A stretch of DNA of 64,000 nt from Polyodon spathula (GCF_017654505.1 NC_054549.1:28321647-28385646), one strand, 5' to 3'; positions 15,301-27,271 are shown, numbered from the stretch's first letter. The notes: generated by a model not told the origin, from the letters alone. Program-made: numbers and translations.

Positions 15301-18212
15301 GGAGCGGCCTGAGAGCAGCATAAATTTTCAGCTATTATAAACTAGCCAAAATTATAATATTAAGCTTTTATTTATGGATGAGAGCAGAAATAAACCCTAG
15401 TCCTCCTCCCCCTCCCACTTCCAGGACATTTTCCTTAGGAGTCCTTGGTCTCTGCGCAAATCCCTCAACCTTATTTAGATTCCACCAGTTCCTTTATGCA
15501 GTCGTACCTCACTGCTAAAACAGAGGGGTACAGATCTTATCTGAGGGTGCTTATACGAAGTGATGATAGTGACTAGCCAAAAAATTCTAGTAACCTGATA
15601 CCAAATCCTGCAATGAGTAGCCCCAGTGCATTGGAAAACAGGTGGGCCTTGTCCAGTGTCGAAGGCTTCTTTGATTTGTGCCACTGTAAGTGTGTAGCTC
15701 GTCACTTTGTCTCATAGTTTGGCAGGCTTGAAGACTCCAAGACTGTCTTCATGGTCATATTGGCCAATGCAATTAAGTCCCTGAGATCCGACTGCTTAGT
15801 TGCTCAACTGTTTTCACATACATTTGTGTACATTACAGGGATTTTCAAATTTTATAACATTTTATTGCTAATGTTTTGGCCGTTAGTTATAAAATTAAAA
15901 TTTGACGATCAAGAATGAAGTGAAATGAGTGCAGATTTTAAGGTCTGTTTTAAAGCAGTTTTGCAGATGTATTAAACTACTACAGTAGTAGTAGTAGTGG
16001 GGAGAAAAAAAAAACTAGGCATTTAATACAGTTTGTTTTATATGAATTTAAATATTTGGTTAATATTTTGGTAGGTCCCAAAAGCCACAACCCTGCTTTT
16101 CGGAAGTCACAAAACTGTGAAGTGGTCTTCACTACTTCAAATATGTATGAAATAATGTGTTTATTTGTTAACCCAACATTTGCTAAAACAGATAGAGAAG
16201 TTGCCTGTAAAGATGTTTTAATCAAGAAACCAATAGGATTTTAATTTCCCGGTACCTTATTTTTTTCCTAGCATTGTCACAAAAACCCAAAACATTATAT
16301 CAAGCCTCTCATTTGATGACTATAACATGGGAGAATTTCACAAAACCAACAATACCATGTATATTTTAATCACAATGTTATAAAACTGGCAATTAATACT
16401 TAAGAGCCTTGAATGAAACTCCTGAATTTCTAGTTTTGTAACACTCCTTTCAAAAGAGTGATTATGAAACTGCAGACAATGGTTTAGAGATATTTGGTAG
16501 TTAAACTGTAGATAATACAATGCATTCTTTGAGCGAGGCAAACGCTAATTTAAGCATGTTGGAAGAATCAATTGGGTAAGTAAAGGTTTTGACCTTTCTA
16601 TTGTAAAATAGACTGGGAACTATGAGTTGTGTGACATAGCCTAGATTACGGATACATACAGTAAAGATTTGTCAGGTAACTTGTATATATAAACTAACCA
16701 ATAAGCTAATGTGTACAATTACTTAGGATTATTATTTCTGTAGAAAACTAATTGTCTAAAAAGGGATCTTCAGTTTATTAACATCATTTGACAGCACTTG
16801 GCAGTAAAAGCACAGGATGGCTATATTCATGTAATTGCTTCTGCTGTTCTAGTATTAACATAAAAGCTATTATACACACACTGTATTTAAACAAACCAAA
16901 AAAAAAAGCATTTGAAGATGTTTGGAAATATGAATAAACTGGGTCAAATATACAAACCTCACATTGTTTCTTTGTTATTTCTTGAAAATTAATTTTCCTT
17001 GGTTTTAGGTGTGGAAAGGTCTTTGAAAAGAGTATTTTTGAAATCAACATAACCTTAATGGAATTCATAACCAGACTAGCCCACATAGCTTGCAGTCTGA
17101 CTGTCTTACTCTATGTGCATTGAGGTACACTGACTTAACCCAAGGATGCTACTGCCTTGTGTATTGTGTTTAAAGACGTGCTAACCAAGTTTATTTCACT
17201 ATTTTTAAGCTTCATTAACATTACTGTATTTCAATAAATTAACTTATGCTGATGTAAATGTTGGCGAAACTGAACAAACTGCACCCATACAACCAAAGAG
17301 CCCAACTATCAGACCTTTGCACCAGTGCATAAAGAAAATTGGGTACAAAATGAAAAGCAGCATAGCAACTACATTTCACCTCCAGTCCAGGTACCAGCAG
17401 ACCCTAAATGTGTGCCAATACTATACACACACACTGACCTCCAAAAAGCAGTGTCTACATCCTGTATATGAATAACATATAAAACATGCTTCACCAGTAT
17501 GCAGGTTCAGTTTTAAGGAACAGGAAACAACAAATCTCAATTAGGACTAATCAGATACTTTTAGCCACTGACATCCCCCTTTATTGCAGTATTACAATAG
17601 AAAATACACAGTAAAATACCTAACGTTTTTACGGAAGGGTTCATCAGTAGAATTTTTTTTTTTTTAATTTACCAAATCTTCACAAGTTTGTTTTATAAAT
17701 AAAATGTCAAAATGATGTGTGGACAAATGGATGTGAATTTGCAAACCCTCTGAAATGGTACTCGTCTTTAGTAACAGACTATAACTCCTATTTTTTACAT
17801 ACAGGTGAATGCAAATGGCTGCAATGAAAGCTTTAGGAATACAGCCATGGATGTGGAATGTGCACGCTTAATAACCATATGCATGACACTGTCCAATATT
17901 TTTCTACATTACCACACTGGTTCTACGAGTTTGCATGCTTGATTAGTATCTTTCATTTGTTTCGTGCATGTTCAATGCATATGTTTTAAAACTCCTATAA
18001 TAAATACTGATTGTAAGAACTTACTAATGACAACATATGTTCAATTGTAACTTCGCTCTTATCAAATTGCATTAAAAGGAATTTCAAATTATAAAAGTCA
18101 CAAAAGGATTAACTAATACAGGCATGACATTTAACAAAATCTAAAATAACCAGTTTTTTTTTTATTTGAAATGAAAGCTTACGAAATTGCATCCATAACG
18201 TTAATCAGTCAA
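15301..18212. other. ABTB1 3' flank, no gene recognised
   Basis: AT-rich spacer. Open frames here are 60 to 100 codons, lack recognisable domains and are expected by chance. Several A/T tracts occur; no RNA gene or intact mobile element is seen. Confidence 0.5.
15389..15394 (+). promoter_or_regulatory. ABTB1 polyadenylation signal (AATAAA)
   Basis: AATAAA lies 89 bp after the ABTB1 stop, giving a short 3' UTR. It is the closest canonical signal; the site is inferred from sequence only. Confidence 0.55.
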
Positions 18213-18497
18213 TCATTTTTTTTTTGTTCCTGGGTAGTAAGTGTTGTTTCCTAATTGCTTATGCCTCAAAAGTATAGAAAATGGCTATTATTCCCCACAA
18301 ACTTTGCTTTTGTGACCAGGACAGTGATATTTCTAAAATATCACTATTTCCAATGGGAAAACGGGCAAATGTGTGTCTTTTCGTTCACATAAAGTCAGAA
18401 AAAAACAACATATGAATCCAAATTAACATGTATTTATACTAAAGTAATACAAAAATGACTACAATAAGATTTAGAAGTGAGTAGTTTTTTGAGATTT
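18213..18497 (+). repeat. Dispersed repeat C, left copy (inverted relative to 40168-40427)
   Basis: From TTGTTCCTGGGTAGTAAGTG to AGATTTAGAAGTGAGTAGTT this matches the reverse complement of 40168-40427 at roughly 90% over most of its length, with an insertion around 18328-18350. It directly precedes the Tc1-like transposase remnant, so it may be part of that element's 5' region or an independent fragment. Confidence 0.8.
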
Positions 18498-18565
18498 ATT
18501 TACTGTTCTCTGAGTTAACTAGCATGTTACCTAATTAACCTTTTGTCACCAATTATTGTTAACAG

Positions 18566-19549
18566 GTGAGGGTCCGTGATTCACAAATTGCACGAACTTT
18601 GCAAGTGTCTGTAACTGCTGTGACCAAGACCAAACGATTTGAAGAAACTGGCACTCATGAGGACCGAACAAGGTCAGGCAGGCCAAGGGTGACCTCAGAA
18701 TCAGAGAACAAGTTCATTCGAGTCACAAGGCTGTGTAACCAGCGATTAACTGCCTCTGAAATACAAGCTCAGCTAAATGCTACTAGAACTACAGATGTTT
18801 CAACATCAACTGTTCAGAGGAGATTACGTTAAATTGGCCAACTGGAAGAATTGCTGCAAAGAAACAATTGTTAAGAGTGCAGAATAAGAGGAAGAGACTT
18901 GCCTGGGCCGAAAAACACAGAAACTGGAAATCTGAGGAGTGGAAGTCGGTCTTATGGACCGATGAGTCAAAATTTGAAATATTTGGGTCCAACCGCCTTA
19001 TGAGTATTTGTAAGACGCAGAGAGAGTGAGCGCATGAGTTCTGCATGTGTGGTTCCTACTGTCAAGCATGGAGGAGGCAGTGTCATGGTCTGGGGTTGCT
19101 TTGCTGGTGACAGAGTTTGGTGATCTTTACCAAGTCCATGGCAAGCTCAACCAGCATGGCTATCATAGCATACTTCAGAGGCATGCCATTCTATCAGGAT
19201 TACGGCTAGTATGGCAGTCCATCACTCTTCAGCAAGATAATGACCCGAAACACACCTCAAAGTTGTGCAAGAACTATCTGGCGAAGAAGGAAAGTGAAGG
19301 ACAACTCAATCTAATGACCTGGCCTGCCCAGTCTCCAGACCTCAATCCCATAGAACTTGTATGGGACGAACTGGACAGAAGAGTGAAAGCAAAGCTACCC
19401 ACAAGTGCCCTACATCTCTGGGAATTGCTACAGAAGAGCTGGGAAGACATGTTGGGTGATTTCCTGCTGAAACTTTTCAACTGAATGCCTTGTGTTTGTG
19501 AGGCTGTTATTAAGGCAAAGGGTGGTTATTTTGAGGAATCCAAGATTTA
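18566..19549 (+). pseudogene. Tc1-like transposase remnant (DDE/D34E), inactivated
   Basis: The N-terminal part (18566-18832) retains helix-turn-helix text typical of Tc1 transposases: SQIARTLQVSVTAV, then RSGRPRVTSESENKFI. The frame is then broken; the catalytic core continues in other frames with VLWTDESKFEIFGSN (first Asp), LQQDNDPKHTSKLC (second Asp) and SPDLNPIELVWDELDRRVK (Glu). A premature TGA at 19482 precedes the normal ending KAKGGYFEESKI. All three catalytic acidic residues remain, but frameshifts and stops leave no intact protein, and the start codon region is missing. It is a dead element. Confidence 0.93.
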
Positions 19550-19689
19550 GAGACAATTTTCAATTTTCTTGAACATTGCTTTGATACTCCTTATGTTTTG
19601 TTTTGTATATTGTAACATGTGTTTTCATTTTCAAGTATTTACAGAAACGTATACGACGTAAAACATTGTCAATTATGAAAAAACCTAGT

Positions 19690-19723
19690 TTCCAGCAAGT
19701 GTACTCAAACTTTTGATTGGTAC

Positions 19724-19725
<2 letters not shown>
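19690..19725 (+). repeat. Tc1-like terminal inverted repeat, right end
   Basis: GTGTACTCAAACTTTTGATT followed by GGTACTGT reads as the right TIR of a Tc1-like element (reverse complement starts ACAGTACCAATCAAAAGTTT). It ends at a TA-rich microsatellite, in keeping with Tc1 insertion at TA. No matching left TIR was found upstream of the transposase. Confidence 0.7.

Positions 19726-19730
<5 letters not shown>

Positions 19731-19804
<74 letters not shown>
19731..19804. repeat. (TA)n microsatellite with T tract
   Basis: About 30 TA units followed by about 14 Ts, directly after the Tc1-like right end. Confidence 0.95.
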
Positions 19805-19929
19805 CTTAAAAATATTTCCCAACATAAAACCAATGTCACCTTACAATAATTGATTTTGAGTTTAAGTGTTTTAAAATAAAATATCAAACAGAATGAAATT
19901 TCAATGTACCATTTGTAATTCAGTAATAT

Positions 19930-19972
19930 GAGAGAATTGGTCAGGGGTCTGAATACTTTTGCAAGGCACTGT
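19930..19972 (+). repeat. Second, different Tc1-like terminal repeat
   Basis: GTCTGAATACTTTTGCAAGG then CACTGT is the right-end sequence of another Tc1-like family (left ends start CAGTGCCTTGCAAAAGTATT). It runs into a GT/TA-rich tract (19973-20220) and suggests nested or neighbouring insertions. Confidence 0.65.
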
Positions 19973-20506
19973 GTGTGTGTGTACTTGGTATATATATATA
20001 TATAATATATATATATATTATATATATATATATAAAATCCGACTGATCATTTATTTTTGTATTACATAAAACATACATTATTACATGTAATTCTTGACAT
20101 TAATGGTAATTATAGATACTATATAAATATAATATATATATATATAATTATATATGGAATAGATATATATTATATATATTATGATAACTTATATTTATTA
20201 AATGAACATAAATAATTTCATGTTAGTTTACCACCCTTTTTCTGAAAGGTGAACAAATTTGAAAAAATAGATCCCAACATAATTCAAGGTTATTATATAA
20301 AAGAAATAGAAATAGGTATAGGGAGTACAAGGCATAAAAGAACACAAGTCTACAGACCAACTGAAAGAAACCCATTTACCCTCCATTGTGGATATACTCT
20401 GTATGTCCATCTGTGTTGGTTGACAGAATCTTGTAGAAACGTTGTAACTTATTGTTGTTGGTGTAATTCTATAGAAAAGATATACAAACAATAAGAAAAA
20501 CTCGAA
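19973..20506. other. TA-rich low-complexity DNA and flank
   Basis: Broken TA repeats (about 19988-20175) then unique AT-rich DNA. No gene recognised. Confidence 0.5.
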
Positions 20507-20910
20507 TGTGGCCAGCTATTACCAAAGACGGACATTTTAAAGTCGCTGTGGCCAACAAAATCCTTTCATAAATCTTACCTGCCGTGCACTTGCATTCACT
20601 TTATAGGTCTCAAATGTACAGCTTCATAAAGAAACATGATACACTGCAAACATCTATTTTAATTTTAAAACTGGTACTGCACTAAATCAAATAAAAGTTA
20701 TGTTTGGATGTTTTGCCTTCCAGGAAATCTGATGCACTTCACCTCACCAATGCCTACAGGGTCGGGCATCTTACTAGTGTGTGATTATGGGAAGAAAGTC
20801 GCTGGTTACTAACAGTTGTCCCTACACGAAGTGGAGGGGCCATTCCGCGCTTTAGATGAAATTACAATGAAAAAGCAATAATATCAGAAAGCAAGGCCTG
20901 CAGAGATATC
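20507..20910 (-). repeat. Foldback-repeat family A copy just upstream of LSM3
   Basis: Read on the minus strand it contains GTACATTTGAGACC, CAGGTAAGATTTATGAAAGG and GGCCACAGCGACTTTAAAAT, matching family A copies at 2.9, 35.2 and 56.3 kb. Its central GCTGGTTACTAAC and the following TATCAGAAAGCA also match the middle of the 35-kb palindrome, so one arm plus the centre is present. It ends about 210 bp before the LSM3 start codon. Confidence 0.65.
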
Positions 20911-21102
20911 TGTGAGGTTGTTTGAACAATACGTCCATTATAACAATAATTATCATTTCGGCCAACAATACAAAAAAAAATAATAATAATGTTACAGACC
21001 AAACGCTCCCAAGCTGCGAGCTTCGGAACGCTTACTGCGCCTGCGGACTGAGTTGAGTAACACACGCCTTGTTTTAAATCCCGTTCTCTTAACTTCATAA
21101 AA

Positions 21103-21112
21103 TCTCGCGAGG
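21103..21112 (+). promoter_or_regulatory. TCTCGCGAG-type core promoter motif of LSM3
   Basis: TCTCGCGAGG ends 11 bp upstream of the LSM3 start codon. It matches 9 of 10 bases of the palindrome TCTCGCGAGA, a known element of TATA-less housekeeping promoters. No TATA box is evident. A GC-rich stretch at 21036-21046 (TGCGCCTGCGG) resembles an NRF-1 site with mismatches. Confidence 0.6.
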
Positions 21113-21123
21113 TGATTTGAAAG

Positions 21124-23039
21124 ATGGCGGACGAAGTAGAGCAGGTAACGTTTTTTTTTTTTTTTTTTTAAAGTGTTAATTCAAAATGGCAAATACTTTT
21201 TGTTTAGGCAGTCAAGTCCGGTTATTAACAAAAGAACTTTTTTTTTTTTACATGGAAACCGAAAATGGTCACTTAATTTGAAATACGTTGTTTTCCTGTT
21301 TTGTTATTGACAATGAATAACACAACGGAAGCGGGTTAATGAGCGTGAAAAACTACGCACATGTTCTATGTTATGTATTTGTAATTGTATGTGTAGTTTT
21401 CTTATCGATAAACACGAATCGAGTAAAATTATAGTATCAGTAGTAATATTTACCTGTACATGCTTTTGTTCAGTGGATTGTTGTTAACTGATAAGTACCG
21501 CTGATTAATTCTGTAATTCAGTACATCAGGTACCGTAATATATACATAATATTATAACTACAGAAATACTGTTATTAAAATAAACAGTTGTAAACTTTAG
21601 ATCATATTTATTGTTTGAGGTGGTTTGACCTGTTGCGAGTTCTGTAGTGCTGTATTAAAGTATTCAAATAGAGATTATGTATACACAAGAGCTTACAGGA
21701 TTATGACTTTTTTTTTTTTTTTTTTTTTTTTTAATAGCAACAAACTTCCAACACTGTTGAGGAACCTCTTGATCTCATCAGGCTTAGTCTTGATGAGCGC
21801 ATTTATGTGAAAATGCGAAATGACAGAGAGCTCAGAGGAAGGCTACACGTAAGTACTATAAATAATATCAATCAGTCTGCAAATCTCCAAAAGATGTAGG
21901 TCTAATGACTGAATGACAAGGAATATTTCCTGAGTACTGATTCTCTGTTAAAATATTGTACAGGGAGTTAAACTGGGGATGATTATTGTAAACTGATACC
22001 AAGGATTGTCTTTTAAACTGGACATGGTAATATCACTGCTTTAAATTTAAGACAAATATGGAAGAAGAAAACATAAAATCTGTAAATCCAAATATTGCAT
22101 AATATAGATATTTGATTCCCAGATTGGCATGCTTAGTTAGTATTATTATTAATTATCAGTTATACTTAAATATTTCTTTGAATTAAGCCAAGTTCTCTTT
22201 TATTGCAGGCTTATGATCAGCACTTGAACATGATCTTGGGTGATGTTGAAGAGACTGTGACCACAGTAGAAATTGATGAGGAGACATATGAAGAAATTTA
22301 TAAAGTAAGTTGTGAATAAATCTTTAATTTTTTATACCCTCTTTTACTGTTAATATCTGGTCTTCAGTTTAGTTTTTTTTTTTTATATGTTTGGGTAATC
22401 CCTGTTTATGAGTAGAACTAGTGTCATCCATTTTTAGACCCCATTGAGGCGCCAATGCACCCCAGACAGACAGACAGACAGACGGACGCGTTATTTTGCC
22501 GCATGTATCGCTGCCATTGCTTTCATGTGGCGTTGGACAGATCAGCGCAGAGCAATTTTTTTCTGGCTGCCGTGCGGTACCATAGTGGATTAAACAGTCA
22601 CAGCCAAGTGCTGACAACACGTGCTTGCCAGGAAAAATCTTGAGTGAAACTGTTGTCTACGGAGAGGTGTCCAAGCACCCTGAAGTGTTTGATCATCCCC
22701 ATATTTCATACAAGGACAGGGAAGTCTATGTTATATATCGCCCCTCATAAGCATCCTTCCTGCCTTTTTTTTAAAATAATTTTTGTAGTAAACTATTTCT
22801 ACTAAATAACTGGGGGGGGGGGGACTACTGGTTTACAATACTAAAATACTCAATAAAAAGGTGCTGAAGCCAAATAAGCTGGTCATGATATGGAACTGTC
22901 AAAGACAAGTTTTACTATAGGGTATGCGTTTGATAAAGGTTTCTGTCTTCTTTTACAGTCCACAAAGAGGAACATCCCAATGCTGTTTGTTCGAGGGGAT
23001 GGTGTAGTACTGGTAGCTCCTCCACTGAGAGTTGGCTAG
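21124..23039 (+). CDS. LSM3: U6 snRNA-associated Sm-like protein LSm3, complete, 4 exons
   Basis: LSm3 is a subunit of the nuclear LSm2-8 ring, which binds the 3' oligo(U) end of U6 snRNA in pre-mRNA splicing, and of the cytoplasmic LSm1-7 ring in mRNA decapping and decay. Exons: 21124-21144, 21738-21848, 22209-22304, 22959-23039; all junctions are phase 0 and GT-AG. Total 309 bp gives 102 aa, the human length. The protein starts [20 protein letters not shown]. The Sm1 motif spans about residues 24-60 ([19 protein letters not shown], then [18 protein letters not shown]). The Sm2 motif is near the end ([19 protein letters not shown]). It is almost identical to mammalian LSM3, so function is well supported. 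Intron 1 begins with a T tract soon after its donor and ends with about 24 Ts directly before its 3' splice site, an unusually pure polypyrimidine tract. No frame break. Confidence 0.98.
21145..22958. other. LSM3 introns 1-3
   Basis: Intron 1 (21145-21737) has T tracts at 21151-21168 and 21709-21732. Intron 2 (21849-22208) is unremarkable. Intron 3 (22305-22958) holds a (CAGA) repeat near 22466-22482, a less AT-rich patch with a short coding-like frame (22586-22750) and a G tract near 22813-22822. Confidence 0.55.
22586..22750 (+). other. Coding-like open frame inside LSM3 intron 3, unidentified
   Basis: A 54-codon open frame ends in TAA and reads [11 protein letters not shown]...[12 protein letters not shown]...[13 protein letters not shown]. 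It begins right after an in-frame TAG and has no ATG or clear splice acceptor. The amino-acid mix looks protein-like, unlike neighbouring intronic frames, so it may be a fragment of a retrocopy or transposon gene. I do not recognise the family. Confidence 0.25.
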
Positions 23040-23193
23040 ATGCACACATCCTGGAAGAGAATGGATCCAACTTGTTGAACTGTGCTCCCCATTGGGAGTG
23101 GAATTTTTTTTTAGAAAAATGTAACCCAGCGTTTCTTGAATTGATGTTACAAAACAAAAAACCATAAAACCTCCTTTGGGTTTAAAGACTAAG

Positions 23194-23198
<5 letters not shown>

Positions 23199-23240
<42 letters not shown>
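23199..23240. repeat. (TA)n microsatellite in LSM3 3' flank
   Basis: About 21 TA units immediately before the AATAAA at 23244. Confidence 0.95.
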
Positions 23241-23243
<3 letters not shown>

Positions 23244-23246
<3 letters not shown>

Positions 23247-23249
23247 AAA
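23244..23249 (+). promoter_or_regulatory. Possible LSM3 polyadenylation signal (AATAAA)
   Basis: AATAAA directly follows the TA microsatellite in the LSM3 3' flank, about 205 bp after the stop. Another canonical AATAAA is at 24067-24072, so longer 3' UTRs are possible. Confidence 0.45.
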
Positions 23250-26200
23250 AACTACAAAGCCACAAAGTCCTTTTATTTCAGAAAAAAAGTTGCCTAAAAT
23301 ATTAATGTATATGTATCTAAGAATGGCCAGTTTTTGGCCAGTGATACGCTCATAGTTTTGTTTGCAAAATCTGGATCAGGTTCCTTATGTCATATTTGAT
23401 GCACAGTGTGTGAGGCTTGGTAGGAATTGTATTTTAAAGAAAATACATTGTGTACTTCATTCCCTACACACTAGCTTGGATTAAAAACAATGGCACCAAC
23501 AGTTACATACTAGTCATCATTTTAGAGCATTAGTAACATAACACAAAAGACATTGACAAAGCCTTATTGTCATAACATTTCTATAATATAGCAGTTTACC
23601 ATATCGGGCCACTGTGCATTATTTGCTGAAAGGTAAATCTATTTTGTTTCCATTGTTGCTAAATGTGATTTGTTATTCAGGGGAATTTTCAGGTCACAAA
23701 CTGCGATGGTGTGCAAGTTTTTAAAAATCTGTTTGTAATTACAAGCAACAGGTTTCTTAATTGTTATTTCCTAGTACAGTACATTTGTTTTAAAACAATT
23801 GTTAGATCTTTATTTTCTGTAGTAACATCTACAGCAGTCACTTTGAATAGACCAGTAGAAGGCATTGTTGTTTTAGGTATACACTGAATTCTTCACAGTT
23901 GCAGGAGGGTGGATGTTCAGTTCGGAGTTAGTTACTTTTTCTCTAAATCTGAATTTACCTGACTTTTAGTAGGTGAGGCTGGCAGCATTAAAAGGTGACG
24001 TTGTCACACTGATTTAAATCGCAGAACTGAAGATTCTTCAGATAAGCTCAAAGCAAGCATATGCCAAATAAATTGACTTTTATAGTAAAATGAGAACTAT
24101 TGGAGCATCAGGTCCCAAAACCGCTCAGAATAACTGCAACGGCAGCATACCACAGTTTTTACCACTTGGACTGCAAGTTGTAACAGGTAAATGCTTATTT
24201 TCCTCACCTCTGCCAATGGTGAACACAGCAAAACTGTACTACGAAAGTTTCTATGATTTTGTAAGATGTGTGTGGGATATTGTTGCATGCAAATACAGCT
24301 GATGTGCTTGACCTTTTTTTTTTTGCATATTTCAAGATCACTTCCTCAAATATACCATTCTGTACATCAATCAATATGCGTGACTTGTTTTTAACTGCCT
24401 TTTACTTTCATGCTTAGCTTGTTTTTTCTACCTGGACATGTGCAAGCAATTCAGCTGAAGAAACTTACTTTATAAAAGTGAAAAATGTGCTTTTATTTTT
24501 ATTTTAACCCAGTATTGGGTCTTCCACTGGGTTTGAAATAAGTGCTAGTGTGTGTATGTTACTTTTGGCTACTGTAGACTGTTTTCAAAACCTTTGCACT
24601 TATTACAGAAGTTCCTTTTAATTTAATGTTTCCAGAAATTAACTTGTCTAATGCTGTATCAAATCCTAGGCAGATCCATTTGTGCAACTTAGATTTTCCA
24701 ACTTTGAGTGCCATCTTTATTCTAGGTCATATTTTTTAAATTAATAAATAACATTTTGGCAATAGACAAATTCATTTCTGTAAATATACCCATAATAGTT
24801 CTACTAAAGGTGAAAAACTTTTGTGGTAAATATTACTTTTTTTTAAATTTTCTGCAAAATTTACATCTTTTACACACTTGGCCTTTTGGGGTAAAAAAAA
24901 TATAACCCAGTGTTTCTTGAATTGATGTTTTTTTTTGTTTTGTGTTTTGGTATTTTGCAGAAAACCAAGTTTTTTCTCACATTGTTTGTAGTTGCTGGAG
25001 TCCAGATTTATTATTTATTTATTTTGTGAGCTATTCATGGAAATATCTCATAGGATCCTTTTGAATTTGTTCCACCAACATAAACATGTTGGGATGTTTC
25101 CATAGAAGCTTACTGTATTATTTTGAGTTATCGCAGCCCTTGAATAAATGCTGCCCTCAGGTATCAGATTTGTAGTAGACACTGCCCTCGCATATGTGCC
25201 GCTCTCAATAATGAAATGTATGTATTTTTCCCTACCCTAACTCATAAGTGCAACGCTTAATAAACACATACAAAACACAGTGGCAAATAGAAACAAAATG
25301 AATTGAATAAAATGTATTTTAAAAAAGTACAATTACACACTGGAGCATACTGGTATTTTATTGTAAAGTTCATTTAACCCAAACAAAGAGAGAATACCGT
25401 AGGTACACAAAACTATGTACTGATACACTATATATATATAGAGAGAGGGAGAGGAATTAGCAAGAAAAGTAATACATTTTAGTTGTAATGCAGGAGCTGT
25501 ATGATTTATTATTTCTCGCTGTAGCATTGCTGTTTAGGGACTAGCCACAGGATCAACTCATCTTCCTCACTGAAGCCCTGCCTGGACCAGGAGTCTGAGT
25601 GTTTAGTTGTCTTGCTGGTTGAAGAGAAATACATGCATTGTATGTTAGAATTCAGCCTTGTGATGCTTAGAAACTGCTGTAAGGAAAGGGAAAATAAGCC
25701 TTCCTCCTTGGTGTTGAATTGACATTTGTTTGTTATTTATTATTTTCCTCTTCACACCACATTGGGATGTGTGTCCTCATCTAGTCAAACACTGATCTGA
25801 TCTGCAAGCTCAACAGCTTTGTTTAAAGTTGTAGGACCTCTTCGCCATCCTGATCAAGTTGTATCCGCAGAGTTAAACTCAATATACACCTTCAAACACT
25901 GCAACAAAAAAATTTTGACTTTCAAAAACTATAGTACTTCTAATTACCAGCAACCTTGAATAACAGCGGCATTAATTTAAAGTAATACGGTAATCTGTGT
26001 CCACTCTTGCAGCCTTCAATTGAGTTAAGGTAAAAATTGTTTCTTTTGTTTTTTAAGGGTGTAATAAATCCCACGAAAAAAGTGATCTCTTTTTTTACTT
26101 GGATTTTTTATTTATTTGATTGGTTGTTTGTGTGGTTTGCATTTATAATCTACCATGGATTATACACCTTTTGGATTTTAATGGGGAAGTTTTTTGAGGC

Positions 26201-26260
26201 AGTAACAAAAAATGTGAGGAACATTAAAAAAAGCAATTCAGTTATGTCTTACTCCTTCGT
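23250..26260. other. LSM3 3' flank, no gene recognised
   Basis: AT-rich DNA. A 26-bp sequence of the LSM3 3' UTR (23123-23148) recurs at 24904-24929. Short open frames here have no recognisable domains. Confidence 0.45.
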
Positions 26261-26264
26261 AGAG

Positions 26265-26345
26265 ACAAATGGTGTGCTAGAACAAGCCTTGATGGACCAA
26301 ACAGCCTCTTCTCATTCCCAAACATTTCTTATTTTGGTAAACTGT
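26265..26345 (+). repeat. Possible interspersed-repeat 3' tail
   Basis: TTGATGGACCAAACAGCCTC then TTCTCATTCCCAAA resembles a stereotyped retroposon tail (GATGGRCCRAATGGCCTCTTCTC type) that I recall from several fish genomes. Family assignment is from memory and unverified. Confidence 0.3.
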
Positions 26346-27271
26346 TTTGTAAAAAAGAGTTTGTTTTTAAGATAGTAAGATCGTTATTAACTAATAGTCC
26401 CCTTAAAGCATAACCCACCTGTCTAACCAGTCCCATCGCTCATTTGGTTGCAGAAGATTGTCACCACACACTACGATTTGTAATTCAAAACAATAACCAC
26501 GGTGACTGCAGTAGAAGAGAAAGTTAAGAGAAAAGCTTGTTTTGTATTTCAAAATTAAACTAAATGTGTTTCGGGGTGTATCAATGTGAAAGTAATTGTG
26601 TGTATCAGTGGCAAAGATTTGATCAGAGAATTCTGCCATAGAAATCATCTCCCTCAGGTGTTACTGTTTTTGTGATATGTTGGCGACAACCACATAAATG
26701 TGACCAATACATTATAACAAAAAACTTACTGAGAGAGAGACAATGCCAGGCAACAACAAAAAAGCAAGAAAATTAAATCGGCATGGGATGATATTGCTGT
26801 CAGTGCTGGCTTAAAAAAAAGAGAAAAAGGCCATTCGTAGTGCAGTTTAAAAGGGCTGTGTTCAAGGTTGTCATGCCCATTTGGATGCCTGGGAAGGTGG
26901 ACCATCTAATCGTATCTTCACAATCTCCCTAAGAAAGAAATTGACGATGCAGTGTGGACAGAAATAGGGAGGGATTGTCTTAAAACTTTTATGTAATCAG
27001 ATTAATCTAGAGTTGCAGCAGCCTGCCTGTCCTGTAAGCGTGATCCACATTTGAAGGGTTTATAATCAAGCCAGACGAATCATTTAATGACAGAAGTGTT
27101 ATACGCACCAATGTCTCTACACATGATCAAACGGTTCTACAAAGTTGGGAAAATGTGACACCTGATTTTGCTGGTAACAATGCTACCAGAATTACAATAG
27201 CATTAATGAAATTCCAATATGCACTGGTAATCTACTACACCAATTTGCTACAGCATTGGGATCACGGCTCT

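Noticed and set aside
18566..19549. Functional or domesticated transposase gene
   Set aside because: Although the catalytic D, D and E residues remain, several frameshifts and stops and the missing start region show a dead copy.
26037..26375. 112-codon frame with a hydrophobic start
   Set aside because: The first half is a T-rich low-complexity tract and the second half overlaps a retroposon-like tail; no domain seen.
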